Source of the DNA: Psychroserpens luteolus
Lineage (GTDB): Bacteria > Bacteroidota > Bacteroidia > Flavobacteriales > Flavobacteriaceae
Length of the DNA: 64,000 bases
Assembly (NCBI RefSeq): GCF_021032705.1
Contig: NZ_JAHVXI010000004.1
Span: forward strand, 186,001-250,000
Reading direction: 5' to 3'
Both the position numbers and the translations under genes were made by a program. The notes beneath the pieces are model-generated. The model saw nothing but the letters and a program-made list of their open reading frames with translations, was not told where the DNA came from and searched no databases. Below, in pieces: positions 15,899 through 26,300 of the stretch. The stretch's first letter is position 1. Every line of letters starts with the position of its first letter.

Positions 15899-18307
15899 TT
15901 AGTTTCTTAAAGGTTTTCCTTTGGTTAACATGTGTTGGATTCGTTCTAAGGTTTTACGTTCAGTACATAATGAAAGGAATGCTTCACGTTCTAAATCCAA
16001 TAAATATTGTTCTGTAACCAACGTTGGTTCAGATAGATCTCCACCAGCCATCACGTATGCTAATTTATTAGCTATTTTTTGGTCGTGTTCACTAATGTAG
16101 TGACTCGCTTCCATAGCATCTGTTCCTACCAAGAACATACCTAAGGCTTGTTTTCCAAGTACTTTTATATCCTTGCGTTTTACAGGTTGTGTATAACCAG
16201 CATCAGCGAGTAACTTAGCGTGAGCTTTTGCAGTCGCAATTTGTCTATCCTTATTAACAACGACGATATCTTTTCCTTTTTGAAGTACACCTAAATCAAA
16301 TGCTTCATAAGCTGAGGTTGCAACTTTAGCCATACCAATAGTCAAGAAATATTCTTGTAGTACATTTAGCTCAACATCACCTTTTCTAAATGTGTCTTGA
16401 GCTCTTAAAGCCATTTCTTTAGAGCCTCCACCGCCAGGAATAACACCAACACCAAACTCTACAAGTCCGATATAAGTTTCAGCGGCTGCAACAACTTTAT
16501 CTGCGTGCATTGATAACTCACATCCACCACCTAATGTCATGCCATGAGGAGCAGAAATGGTTGGAATAGAGGAGTAGCGCATACGCATCATGGTATCTTG
16601 GAAATATTTGATAGCCATATTCAATTCGTCATATTCTTGCTCGGCTGCCATCATGAAAATCATTCCAATGTTGGCGCCAACTGAAAAATTAGCCGCTTGA
16701 TTTCCTACCACTAAACCAGCAAAATCTTTTTCGGCTAGATCTATAGCTTTATTTAATCCAGCTAAAACATCACCACCAATCGTATTCATTTTAGATTGGA
16801 ATTCTACATTAAGAATACCATCACCTAGATCTTCAACAACAACACCTGAGTTTTTAAACACTTCATTAGATGCTCTAATATTGTCTAAAATGATAAAGCT
16901 ATCTTGACCAGGAATTTTTTCTTGAGATTTTTTCGGAATGTCATATGCATAAGTGGCACCAGCTTTAACACTGTAGAATGATGTACTTCCCGAAGCTAAC
17001 ATGTCATTTACCCAAGCATTAGGTTCTAGTCCTTCGGCTTTCATGATCTCAATTCCCTTTTCTACACCAATAGCATCCCAAATTTGAAAAGGTCCATGTT
17101 CCCATCCAAACCCAGCTTTCATGGCATCATCTATTTTATATAGATCATCTGTAATTTCAGGAATACGATTTGACACATAGGCAAATAATGCAGCAAAGCT
17201 TTTACGGTAAAATTCACCAGCTTTATCTTTTCCTTTGACTAATACTTTAAAACGGTCAACAACCTTATCGATAGATTTTGTTAGCTCTAAAGTGGCAAAT
17301 TTTGCTTTTTGAGCAGAACGGTATTCTAATGTATTAAGGTCTAGAGATAATATTTCTTTTTTACCTTCAGCAGATACATTTTTTTTATAGAAACCTTGTT
17401 TCGTTTTACTACCTAACCATTTATTTTCCATCATAGTGTTGATGAAATCTGGCAATTGGAACAATTCATGACGTTCGTCATTTGGACAGTTTTCTCTAAT
17501 CCCATTGGCTACATGAACTAAGGTGTCTAAACCAACAACATCAACAGTACGGAAGGTTGCCGATTTTGGACGACCTATTACAGGGCCTGATAATTTATCT
17601 ACGTCTTCGATAGTGAGATCTAAATCTTTTACTGCATGAAATAGACTCATGATACTAAAGATTCCAATTCTATTTCCAATAAATGCTGGTGTGTCTTTGG
17701 CAACAACTGATGTCTTTCCAAGGAATTGTTCACCATAGCCATTTAAAAAATCTAAAACGGATGCATCTGTTTTAGGTCCTGGAATGATTTCAAATAATTT
17801 TAAGTATCGTGCAGGATTAAAGAAGTGTGTTCCACAAAAATGCTTTTGGAAATCATCGCTTCGTCCTTCACTCATAAATTTAATAGGAATACCTGATGTA
17901 TTTGATGTAATTAATGTTCCAGGTGTTCTATGTTGCTCTAGTTTTTCAAACACTTGCTGTTTGATATCTAAACGCTCAACAACAACTTCCATAATCCAAT
18001 CTACATCTTTTACTTTTGCAATATCATCTTCTAGGTTTCCAGTAGTGATTCTATTTTTAAAAGATGGATGATAAAGAGGTGCAGGTTTTGATTTTATTGA
18101 AGCAGTTAAGGCATCATTAACCAATCTATTTCTTACGACCTTATCTTCTAAAGTTAAGCCTTTAGCTTTTTCTTTATCATTTAGTTCTCTAGGAACGATG
18201 TCTAATAGTAAGACATCAACACCAATATTAGCAAAATGACAAGCGATACCGCTTCCCATAATTCCCGAACCAATAATGGCAATTTTTTTAATTCTACGTT
18301 TACTCAT
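15899..18307 (-). CDS. 3-hydroxyacyl-CoA dehydrogenase / enoyl-CoA hydratase fusion
   Basis: The protein has 802 residues. The N-terminal Rossmann domain (IAIIGSGIMGSGIACHFAN) binds NAD, and the HCDH C-terminal domains follow (GTHFFNPARYLKLFEIIPG, KDTPAFIGNRIG, about 1-440). A crotonase/enoyl-CoA hydratase domain is at about 490-720 (GLVVGNQAANFSVGANIG, SAPHGMTLGGGCELSMHAD). The order is the reverse of E. coli FadB, where the hydratase comes first, and is usual in Bacteroidota and some other groups. It hydrates 2-enoyl-CoA and oxidises the 3-hydroxy product. It is second in the operon, 1 base after the MarR gene. Confidence 0.92.
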   Translation of the reverse strand: MSKRRIKKIAIIGSGIMGSGIACHFANIGVDVLLLDIVPRELNDKEKAKGLTLEDKVVRNRLVNDALTASIKSKPAPLYHPSFKNRITTGNLEDDIAKVKDVDWIMEVVVERLDIKQQVFEKLEQHRTPGTLITSNTSGIPIKFMSEGRSDDFQKHFCGTHFFNPARYLKLFEIIPGPKTDASVLDFLNGYGEQFLGKTSVVAKDTPAFIGNRIGIFSIMSLFHAVKDLDLTIEDVDKLSGPVIGRPKSATFRTVDVVGLDTLVHVANGIRENCPNDERHELFQLPDFINTMMENKWLGSKTKQGFYKKNVSAEGKKEILSLDLNTLEYRSAQKAKFATLELTKSIDKVVDRFKVLVKGKDKAGEFYRKSFAALFAYVSNRIPEITDDLYKIDDAMKAGFGWEHGPFQIWDAIGVEKGIEIMKAEGLEPNAWVNDMLASGSTSFYSVKAGATYAYDIPKKSQEKIPGQDSFIILDNIRASNEVFKNSGVVVEDLGDGILNVEFQSKMNTIGGDVLAGLNKAIDLAEKDFAGLVVGNQAANFSVGANIGMIFMMAAEQEYDELNMAIKYFQDTMMRMRYSSIPTISAPHGMTLGGGCELSMHADKVVAAAETYIGLVEFGVGVIPGGGGSKEMALRAQDTFRKGDVELNVLQEYFLTIGMAKVATSAYEAFDLGVLQKGKDIVVVNKDRQIATAKAHAKLLADAGYTQPVKRKDIKVLGKQALGMFLVGTDAMEASHYISEHDQKIANKLAYVMAGGDLSEPTLVTEQYLLDLEREAFLSLCTERKTLERIQHMLTKGKPLRN

Positions 18308-18308
18308 C

Positions 18309-18764
18309 TTATTTTAAAATGTGTTCTTTTTGGTTGTATATCTGTTTGTTGGAAATCATATTATTAATGACTTCAGCCACTTTATAAAAATTGGCTAGCT
18401 CTTCTTCCGAAACATTATCTCTAATTGTTTCGTTAAATGTGAGTACTTTTTCTCTTGAATAAGCTCTCTTTTCTCTACCAAATTCTGTGAGGTGAATTAA
18501 GACACCACGACCATCTTCAGGATTAGGTTTTCTTGTAATTAACCCTTTTTCTTCCATGGTTTTAAGTGTGCGTGATAAACTCGTAGCTTCCATTCCCATT
18601 TTTGGGCCAAGAGAAGTGGAAGGTGTCCCATTTTCAGGATCAATACTTAGTAAAGCGAAACCTGTGGCCATCGTGGTGTCAAATTGAGATGCTTCTTCAT
18701 TATACATCTTATTGACCGCTAACCAAGTGGTTCTAAGTACATAGTCAATCGTTTTATCCTTCAT
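18309..18764 (-). CDS. MarR family transcriptional regulator of the beta-oxidation operon
   Basis: The protein has 151 residues from the ATG at 18764. A TTG start at 18785 is possible in frame, but it lies inside the -7 promoter box (TATATTTG at 18783-18790), so it was not chosen. The winged helix covers about residues 45-105 (TSLGPKMGMEATSLSRTLKTMEEKGLITRKPNPEDGRG). The flanking helices form the dimer interface. It is the first gene of the operon that continues with HCDH/ECH, thiolase and dehydrogenase, and two palindromes lie at its promoter. A repressor relieved by acyl-CoA or a fatty acid would fit, but the ligand is inference. Confidence 0.88.
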   Translation of the reverse strand: MKDKTIDYVLRTTWLAVNKMYNEEASQFDTTMATGFALLSIDPENGTPSTSLGPKMGMEATSLSRTLKTMEEKGLITRKPNPEDGRGVLIHLTEFGREKRAYSREKVLTFNETIRDNVSEEELANFYKVAEVINNMISNKQIYNQKEHILK

Positions 18765-18782
18765 AATTTGAATTTTGGAATC

Positions 18783-18844
18783 CAAATATACTAAAAAATA
18801 CTATGCACGCATAGTAATTGTGAAAAAATTATGCATGCATAGTA
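18783..18844 (-). promoter_or_regulatory. Beta-oxidation operon promoter with two MarR-type operators
   Basis: A minus-strand -7 box TATATTTG lies at 18783-18790. Two palindromes lie immediately upstream: TACTATGCACGCATAGTA at 18799-18816 and ATTATGCATGCATAGT at 18828-18843. Their centres are 28 bases apart and they share the ACTATGC/GCATAGT arms. The first covers the spacer and -33 region, so bound protein would block the polymerase. The most likely ligand is the MarR protein encoded just downstream. Confidence 0.8.
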
Positions 18845-18877
18845 TCTTGAATACGTATTCAAAATGATATGAAAAGT

Positions 18878-19885
18878 CTATACGTTAATATCTAAAATTT
18901 CTTTTCTTGATTTAATGCCAAGTTTAGCGTAGATATTACTTGCGTGCGACTTAACAGTGCTTAAACCAATATTCAATTCGTCGGAAATCTCCTTATTTGA
19001 TTTTCCGTCTTTTATTAGTGAGAAAATTTTTCGTTCTTGAACACTTAATGATCGTAGTTTATTTGACTTTCTAACCACGAAAAGATAATAACTCAATACT
19101 ATTCCACCAAGAAAACAGACCAAGCCAATAGAAATATTCATATAAGACTTTTCTTCTTTTGGAAGCGGTAAACTGTTTCTAAACTCTTTAAAATAGGTTG
19201 ATGAATTTCCTTCCCATTTTATAAGGTAGTCGGTATAAAACTGTTTATTAATGTCATAGTTAGTTTCATACTTACTTTTATAAAGAGCATAGAGCGATAC
19301 TAATGCATTAGAAGAGGTGTCGGCAACAAATCGAAGTTTTTCATTAATTCCCTTAGTAATGAATTCACGCTTAAGATAGGTCTCTTCGACACTTGTACTA
19401 TCAACAAAGCGTGCTATTTTATTAATTTCAGAAAGCGCAAAATTTGGCAGATCTCCTTCAATTTCAGCGAGATAAAAAGGCGTCTGACTTTTGTTTTTGC
19501 TTACATAGATATTAGAGCTTTTTTTGGTGATAAGAAACATATGGTTTTCATCTTTTCCACCAATAATAAGAGAAGCTGGAGGTGCGTTCTTTTTTGCAAT
19601 ATGAACTCGATATAAATGTTCTTTCTCAGGTAAAAATGACGTGTCAAATTTAAAGTTACCATTAGTATCAATATCTGCAACAGACACAATCATGGAGTTA
19701 GACATCGTAAACATTTTATTAAACGACGGAATCAATGATAAATAGACTTTCTTGCTCCAAGTAGAATCTAATTGAATAGAACCTTTAATAGTATAATGCT
19801 CTTGTTCACTTTGTGATGAACATAATAAACAAGAGCAAATTATAAATATAAGAGATGTGTGCTTTAATAGGCTGGTTTTAAGCAT
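18878..19885 (-). CDS. Membrane-spanning LuxR-type regulator with an extracytoplasmic domain
   Basis: The protein has 335 residues. An N-terminal hydrophobic signal (LIFIICSCLLCSS) is followed by about 220 residues outside the cytoplasm that begin with a YTIKGSIQLDS beta segment, which resembles DUF4369-like domains. One membrane helix is at about 250-270 (IGLVCFLGGIVLSYYLFVV). A C-terminal LuxR/GerE helix-turn-helix (275-335: LSVQERKIFSLIKDGKSNKEISDELNIGLSTVKSHASNIYAKLGI) would be cytoplasmic. The layout suggests a one-protein sensor-regulator. It follows the gene of a small secreted protein by 12 bases, so the two are probably co-transcribed. Signal and targets unknown. Confidence 0.8.
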   Translation of the reverse strand: MLKTSLLKHTSLIFIICSCLLCSSQSEQEHYTIKGSIQLDSTWSKKVYLSLIPSFNKMFTMSNSMIVSVADIDTNGNFKFDTSFLPEKEHLYRVHIAKKNAPPASLIIGGKDENHMFLITKKSSNIYVSKNKSQTPFYLAEIEGDLPNFALSEINKIARFVDSTSVEETYLKREFITKGINEKLRFVADTSSNALVSLYALYKSKYETNYDINKQFYTDYLIKWEGNSSTYFKEFRNSLPLPKEEKSYMNISIGLVCFLGGIVLSYYLFVVRKSNKLRSLSVQERKIFSLIKDGKSNKEISDELNIGLSTVKSHASNIYAKLGIKSRKEILDINV

Positions 19886-19897
19886 TAATATACAAGT

Positions 19898-20320
19898 TTA
19901 CATTTGTTGTGAAGATTGAATTTCTACACGACCAGTAGCATTTATCGGAATAAAAACAATTTTCCAGTTTCCTTTTTGTGGTTTGTTTATGTATTTATTG
20001 ATTTGACCAGTAACCCCATCTTTGAGCATGCTGAATAAAGATCCGTCATCCTCTGACTCTATACTTTCTACTGAAAATTCGCCTTGTTTTTCATCTGAAG
20101 GGTCATAAATCACAATAGAAACGCTCCCTTTTTTTACTGCACAATTAATAAAAAGTTGCAATGCAGTTGTATTTTCAGAGAGTTTGATATTGACGCTTTG
20201 AGTTTTAGAAGACGCCTTAAATCCAAGATTTCTAGTCGTTTTAAATTCTGTTTGTGCTAGAGCTCCAAAACTTAAGAAAAGTGTGAAGATGATTACTGTA
20301 ATAGATTTTGAAAATTTCAT
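19898..20320 (-). CDS. Small secreted protein of unknown function, partner of the membrane LuxR regulator
   Basis: The protein has 140 residues with a clear signal peptide (SITVIIFTLFLSFGALAQ). The mature part is about 120 residues, with predicted beta strands (SVNIKLSENTTALQLFINCAVKKGSVSIVIYDPSDE) and a C-terminal GNWKIVFIPINATGRVEIQSS segment; this resembles a small beta-sandwich. I do not recognise a family. It is the first gene of a pair with the membrane LuxR-type regulator, so it may supply or modulate the signal that the regulator's outer domain senses (inference). Confidence 0.7.
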   Translation of the reverse strand: MKFSKSITVIIFTLFLSFGALAQTEFKTTRNLGFKASSKTQSVNIKLSENTTALQLFINCAVKKGSVSIVIYDPSDEKQGEFSVESIESEDDGSLFSMLKDGVTGQINKYINKPQKGNWKIVFIPINATGRVEIQSSQQM

Positions 20321-20346
20321 AATATTCGTTTTTTAGATTAATACCG

Positions 20347-20377
20347 CAAATGTATATCTAAAGCACTTCCGTCTCAA
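20347..20377 (-). promoter_or_regulatory. Promoter of the secreted protein/LuxR regulator pair
   Basis: On the minus strand TTG (20375-20377), a 20-base spacer and TACATTTG (20347-20354) fit the Bacteroidota consensus. Transcription would start near 20340, about 20 bases before the start codon at 20320. Confidence 0.6.
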
Positions 20378-20441
20378 GTTTATAAGGTTGAAAAACGGTC
20401 TAATAAAGTAGTAATAATGGTTGTAACCCTTTAAAAACAGG

Positions 20442-22217
20442 CTATTGTCTGTATATTTTATCATAAAGGTCTTGATAGATTCCTTTTATAACATCACGTT
20501 TCATTTTCATTGTAGGTGTTAAATGCCCTCCATCTATAGACCAAACATCGGGAGTGAGTTCGAAACGTTTGATCTGTTCCCATTTTCCGAAGTTTTTATT
20601 ATACTTATTGATTTCCTTTTGAATGCGTTTGATGACAATATCTGAGGTTGCAATCTCCTCATCTGATGTCCCAATTTTATGGTCTTTGTGATCTATCCAA
20701 TCTCGAATAAAATCAAAATTTGGTTGTATAATTGCCGCAGGCATTTTTTCACTTTCACCAACAACCATTATTTGTTCAATGAAAAGCGATTGCTTCATGT
20801 CGTTTTCTAGGAGTGGCGGAATCACATATTTTCCACCAGAGGTTTTAAACATCTCTTTTTTACGCCCTGTAATCTTTAAAAACCCGTCTTGATCTATTTC
20901 GCCTTTGTCACCTGTATGAAAGTAATCACCAGTCATAACGCTAGCTGTTTTGTCTGGGTCTTTGTAGTATCCTTTCATAACATTAGGACCTTTGATTAAA
21001 ATTTCTCCATCTTCAGCAATTTTAACTTCTACGTTTTTAATCACTTTTCCTACAGTTCCTATCTTAAATAAATTATTGGCATACATTTCTACAGAAACTA
21101 CGGGAGATGTTTCAGTTAAACCATAACCTTGCATGACTTTCATTCCTGCAGCAGAAAAAATTCTAGATAATCTTGGTTGTAGCGGTGCACTTCCCGATAC
21201 CATAGTAGATAATTCGCCGCCTAATGCTGCTCGCCACTTACTAAAAATTAATTTACTAGCAATCTTAAGTTTAAACTCGTACCAAGCCCCATTTTTACCA
21301 TAAGGTTCCCATTGTTCACCTAATTTCACAGCCCAAAAGAATAAGCCTTTCTTAATTCCTGAAAGATCTTCTCCTTTTAGCATGATCTTATCGAAAACTT
21401 TTTCAAGTAGTCGTGGAACTACACTCATTAAATTGGGTTTTATCTCTTTAGCGTTATCGCCAATTTTGTCAATACCTTCAGCAAAATATATTGTAGTACC
21501 AGCATATTGATAGATATAAATAAGAACACGTTCAAAAATATGGCATATCGGTAAAAAGCTAAGTACTCGTGTTTGACTACCGCTAGTTATTGGTAATCGT
21601 TCAGAAGCATCTAATGCATTACTCGTAATGTTGTGGTGAGTAAGCATGACACCTTTAGGTTTTCCTGTAGTACCAGAGGTATATATTATAGTGGCAAGAT
21701 CGTGAGGGTCGACATTATCTTTTCTAGCTTCAACATCAGGTTGTGTGCTTTCGTCTTTTCCAAGTTCAAAAAGTTCAGAATAATGTTTACAACCTTCAAT
21801 ATGATCAAAAGAATACACATCTTTTAATTTCGTATTTGCTTGGACTTTTCTAACTTTTTCTAAAACTTCAATATCCGAAACAAAGCAATATGTAGATTCA
21901 CTATGATTGAGAACATATTCATAATCTTCGGCACAAATAGTTGGGTAAATTGGAATGTTTTGAGCTCCAGTTTGGAGGATTCCGACATCCATAATATTCC
22001 ATTCGGTTCTATTTGTTGTTGAAATAACAGCAATCTTATCATTTTTTTGAATCCCAAGTTTTAGTAAAGCCCTACTTACTGCATTAGCTTTATCTAAGTA
22101 ATCTTTTGTCGATGTTTTAATCCATTTTCCATCATATTTTGTTGCTAATGCTGCATCTAAATTATGAACCTCTAGTTGATAGTATGGAAAATCAAATAAT
22201 CTTGTTATTTCTGTCAT
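20442..22217 (-). CDS. fadD: Long-chain acyl-CoA synthetase (AMP-forming)
   Basis: The start at 22217 gives 591 residues (MTEITRLFDFPYYQ); the frame to 22304 adds an unlikely hydrophobic tail and crosses a terminator. Motifs of the adenylate-forming family: P-loop YTSGTTGKPKGVMLTH, GYGLTETSPVV, and GDYFHTGDKGEID with GRKKEMFKTSGGKYV. It activates free fatty acids with ATP and CoA at the inner membrane and feeds the beta-oxidation enzymes encoded 2 kb downstream. It is transcribed as a single gene in the same direction. The gene symbol reflects function, not orthology to E. coli fadD. Confidence 0.9.
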   Translation of the reverse strand: MTEITRLFDFPYYQLEVHNLDAALATKYDGKWIKTSTKDYLDKANAVSRALLKLGIQKNDKIAVISTTNRTEWNIMDVGILQTGAQNIPIYPTICAEDYEYVLNHSESTYCFVSDIEVLEKVRKVQANTKLKDVYSFDHIEGCKHYSELFELGKDESTQPDVEARKDNVDPHDLATIIYTSGTTGKPKGVMLTHHNITSNALDASERLPITSGSQTRVLSFLPICHIFERVLIYIYQYAGTTIYFAEGIDKIGDNAKEIKPNLMSVVPRLLEKVFDKIMLKGEDLSGIKKGLFFWAVKLGEQWEPYGKNGAWYEFKLKIASKLIFSKWRAALGGELSTMVSGSAPLQPRLSRIFSAAGMKVMQGYGLTETSPVVSVEMYANNLFKIGTVGKVIKNVEVKIAEDGEILIKGPNVMKGYYKDPDKTASVMTGDYFHTGDKGEIDQDGFLKITGRKKEMFKTSGGKYVIPPLLENDMKQSLFIEQIMVVGESEKMPAAIIQPNFDFIRDWIDHKDHKIGTSDEEIATSDIVIKRIQKEINKYNKNFGKWEQIKRFELTPDVWSIDGGHLTPTMKMKRDVIKGIYQDLYDKIYRQ

Positions 22218-22282
22218 TATGTTTGATAAGATTGTAGTATTGCAAAATATGAAATTAAAAGTGAATTTCAAATGTGTAAATG

Positions 22283-22312
22283 AAAAAAGGAGCTGCAATG
22301 ACACAACTCCTT
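22283..22312 (-). terminator. Terminator of the AraC-type regulator gene
   Basis: Read on the minus strand, a GGAGTTG/CAGCTCC stem, lengthened by flanking A/T pairs, is followed by six T (22283-22288). It lies 156 bases after the AraC-type stop and just before the predicted start of the acyl-CoA synthetase transcript. Nothing else is visible in 22313-22468. Confidence 0.75.
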
Positions 22313-22468
22313 AATTTATTGAATTTTAACTAAAATGAAATAGTCAAGTCTTTTTACTACAAATAACTAAAAACTAATAAACCCTTACTATTAATTTTAC
22401 AAACTGACTTACATTTCAGAAAGTAAATTTATAATTTATAAATAGTATAATGGTGTAAAAAATCGTAA

Positions 22469-23272
22469 CTAATTATTTTTAAAAACTGCTTTTAATAATG
22501 GATAATCTTTTTTGAAATAGGATTTAGGAGTTTCATTCATAAATAACTTGAAATCTTTAGAAAAATGAGACCGATCGTAATAGTCAAACATAAACATAAG
22601 ATCCTTTATAGCAATCTCTTGATTTTCATATTTCCGCATTAGTTTTAAAAAACGGTACAGTCTCACATATTTTCCAGGTGTTAGCCCTACAATTTTTTTG
22701 AACTGAGTTTCCAGTGTTTTTTGAGACATATTAATATGCTCCAAAATGCTATGAACACTTAAAAGGCCTTCTTTGTTTTTTATGAGATCTATAGCTATAT
22801 CAATACTTTTGGTAGTTTTATTTGTTGTGAGATCTAGTTTAGAAAAGAAATCATCTAAACGTTTAACCATATCTTCTGGATCAGAAAAATTCTCAAATAG
22901 AGGTTTCATTTTAGAATATAATTCTGGATGAAAATCTAATAACGACATATGCTTATCCTGTAATTTGGAAATGTCTGTGTTTAAAATTTTGAATAGTGCA
23001 GTGGGATGAAAGCTAACTCCAAACGACATGGCTTTAGATAAACAATGTAATTGGTAAGATCTAAAAAATTGCCCGCTAATTGTAATATCAGAAATACGCA
23101 TTTCCTTTGTATTCAAAACTGCTTTTTGATCGCCATAAAAAATGTTCGTCAAGTGCGTAAGTCCGATAGGTAATACAGTAGATTGAAATGGAACAGCATC
23201 TTCAGAAAAAGACAATTGGTAATATTCCTCTATGAGATGAGGAACTTTGTTTTCATAATAATTCAGCGTCAT
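22469..23272 (-). CDS. AraC family transcriptional regulator
   Basis: The protein has 267 residues. The N-terminal domain (1-150; RSYQLHCLSKAMSFGVSFHPTALFKIL) resembles the DUF6597-type cupin-like sensor found with this class. The C-terminal part carries two helix-turn-helix motifs (VHSILEHINMSQKTLETQFKKIVGLTPGKYVRLYRFLKLM, then FDYYDRSHFSKDFKLFMNETPKSYFKK), diagnostic for AraC/XylS proteins. It is a single gene between purL and fadD, both transcribed in the same direction but separated by gaps. Ligand and targets unknown; control of fadD is possible but nothing in the sequence proves it. Confidence 0.88.
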   Translation of the reverse strand: MTLNYYENKVPHLIEEYYQLSFSEDAVPFQSTVLPIGLTHLTNIFYGDQKAVLNTKEMRISDITISGQFFRSYQLHCLSKAMSFGVSFHPTALFKILNTDISKLQDKHMSLLDFHPELYSKMKPLFENFSDPEDMVKRLDDFFSKLDLTTNKTTKSIDIAIDLIKNKEGLLSVHSILEHINMSQKTLETQFKKIVGLTPGKYVRLYRFLKLMRKYENQEIAIKDLMFMFDYYDRSHFSKDFKLFMNETPKSYFKKDYPLLKAVFKNN

Positions 23273-23354
23273 TGATCAGGATTAATTGTAGGTAAAGTAA
23301 TACATTAATCTGAATTAAGAAAGCAATGGGCTAAATTTTAAATCTAAATTATAA

Positions 23355-26300
23355 TTATTTGTTTTCTACCCATGTTCTAGCATTTACAAACGCTTCAATC
23401 CAAGGCGATACATCATCTTGCCTGTTTTCTGGATAATGAGCCCAATTCCATTGAAATGTCGAACGTTCAATATGTGGCATCATCACTAAATGACGTCCAG
23501 TTTTATCACACATCATTGCCGTATTATAATCTGATCCATTTGGATTTGAAGGATATGCATCGTAGCCATATTTTGCAACAATGTTGTAATCTTCCTCGCG
23601 ATTAGGAAGATTAAATTTTCCTTCACCATGACTAATCCAGACACCCAAAGTTGCATCTTTCAAAGTGGATAGCATTACAGAGTTATTCTCTTGAACAGTA
23701 ACTGATGTAAATGCACTTTCATGTTTTTTAGAATCGTTGTGTAGCATTTTGCCATGTGTATCGTGCTCAGGATTAATTAATTCTAATTCCATGAATAATT
23801 GACAACCATTACAGATGCCAACCGACAGTGTGTCTTCTCTTTCAAAGAAATTTTTAATGGCTTTATTTGCATTGTCGTTATATTTGATGGCTCCAGCCCA
23901 ACCTTTTGCAGATCCTAAAACATCACTGTTAGAAAAACCACCAACAGCACCAAGAAACTGAATATCTTCGAGTGTTTCGCGCCCAGAAATTAAATCGGTC
24001 ATATGGACGTCTTTAACATCAAAGCCAGCCAAATACATGGCATTAGCCATTTCACGCTCTGAGTTACTTCCTTTTTCACGAAGAATTGCCGCTTTAGGTC
24101 TAGGTTTGGTTGCATCTATAATGGGTAACTGTCCGGTAAATTGCTTCGGAAACGTATAGGTTAATGGTTGCTTCGAATAGTTTTTAAAACGTGCTTCGGC
24201 CAAGTCATTTGCGGTTTGTTTTTGATCCAATAAGAAAGAAGTCTTATACCACATATCTCGTAATCTGGATACGGTCATTGTAAATACTTCATTATTATTT
24301 ATAATACCTAGAACATCTGCATCAGTAACTTTTCCAATATTGAAAAATTCGATATTAGCTTCTGAAAGGATGTGTTCTATAGACTGGTCTTTAGCTTGAA
24401 ATACGATACCAGAATTCTCAGCAAATAATAGTTTAAGAGAATCTTTTTCCCCTAAAGCAGTAAGGTCTAATTCTGCTCCTAAATTGGTGTCGGCAAAACA
24501 TAATTCCAATAATGTTGTAATTAAACCACCAGAAGCCACATCATGTCCCGCTACAATTTGCTGATCTTTAATTAATTGTTGAATTGTATTGAAAACAGTC
24601 TTTACATACAAGGCATCTTGTACATTTGGAACATCATTTCCAATCTTATTTAAAATTTGGGCAAAAGAACTTCCGCCCAATTTAAAATGGTCTTGAGATA
24701 AATTAATGTAATAGATTTCTCCAGCGTTTTTATTAAACACAGGCTCAACTACATTTTTAATAGTATTGCAATTCGCTGCCGCAGAAATAATAACAGTTCC
24801 TGGAGAGATTACTTCCTCGTTTGGATATTTTTGCTTCATCGATAATGAATCTTTTCCTGTAGGAACATTAATTCCTAAATCGATAGCAAACTCTGAAATT
24901 GCTTTTACAGCTTTGTATAATCTCGCATCTTCACCTTCATTTTTACATGGCCACATCCAGTTGGCAGATAATGAGACGCTTTTCAAACCATCTTTTAAGG
25001 GAGCCCAAATAATATTGGTTAATGCTTCGGTAATGCTATTTCTACTTCCCGCTTCTGGATTGATTAGTCCCGAAATAGGCGAGTGGCCAATTGATGTGGC
25101 AATACCTTCTTTTCCATTATAATCTAAAGCCATGACACCAACATTATTTAATGGTAGTTGTAATGGTCCAGTACATTGTTGCTTGGCAACTTTTCCACCT
25201 ACACAACGATCTACTTTGTTGGTCAGCCAGTCTTTACAAGCGACGGCTTCAAGCTGTAAAACTTGATCCAGGTAACTATAAAACTCGTCAGGATTATAAG
25301 CGACATCGCTGTAAGTTCTATGTAAAGACACATCAGTCATTATCGTTTTTGGAGAACTACCGAACATATCTTCCAATGCTAAATCCATTGGTTTATTACC
25401 TTTAGTTTCTGATTTAAAGCAAAAATGTTTATCATCTGTTACATTTCCGACGGTATATAATGGAGAACGTTCACGTTCAGCAATTTTACTGATATGATCT
25501 AAGTGTTTTTCAGCAATTAATAATCCCATGCGTTCTTGAGATTCGTTTCCAATAATTTCTTTATCAGAAAGTGTAGGATCACCTACAGGTAATTTATCTA
25601 AGTCTATACATCCGCCTGTGTCTTCAATTAATTCACTTAAGCAATTAAGGTGTCCACCAGCACCATGATCATGAATAGAAATGATATGGTTGTTTTCACT
25701 TTCTACCATACCGCGTACCACATTGGCTGCACGTTTTTGCATTTCAGGATTTGAACGTTGTACTGCATTAAGTTCAATTCCTGTAGAAAATTCTCCTGTA
25801 TCTGCACTAGATACAGCAGCACCTCCCATTCCGATGCGATAATTTTCACCACCTAATACTACAATTTTGTCACCAGATTCAGGTATGGCTTTAATAGCTT
25901 GGTCTAATTTTCCGTAGCCTATACCACCAGCTTGCATAATCACTTTATCAAAACCTAACTTTCTGGCATCCTCTTCATGTTCGAAAGTAAGTACAGAACC
26001 ACAAATAAGGGGTTGCCCAAATTTGTTTCCAAAATCTGAAGCACCATTACTCGCTTTAATCAAAATATCCATTGGTGTTTGATAGAGCCAAGGTCTAGCT
26101 TCTAGTTTTTGCTCCCAAGGACGATTCTCTTCTAAACGCGAATATGATGTCATATAAACAGCTGTTCCAGCTAAGGGTAATGAGCCTTTTCCTCCAGCAA
26201 GTCGATCGCGGATTTCACCACCAGATCCTGTAGCTGCACCATTAAAAGGTTCTACGGTTGTAGGGAAATTATGTGTCTCAGCTTTAAGAGAAATAACAGA

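Noticed and set aside
18765-18785. Earlier TTG start for the MarR gene
   Set aside because: The TTG is part of the predicted -7 promoter box, so it is unlikely to be transcribed as a start codon; the ATG at 18764 gives a normal family length.
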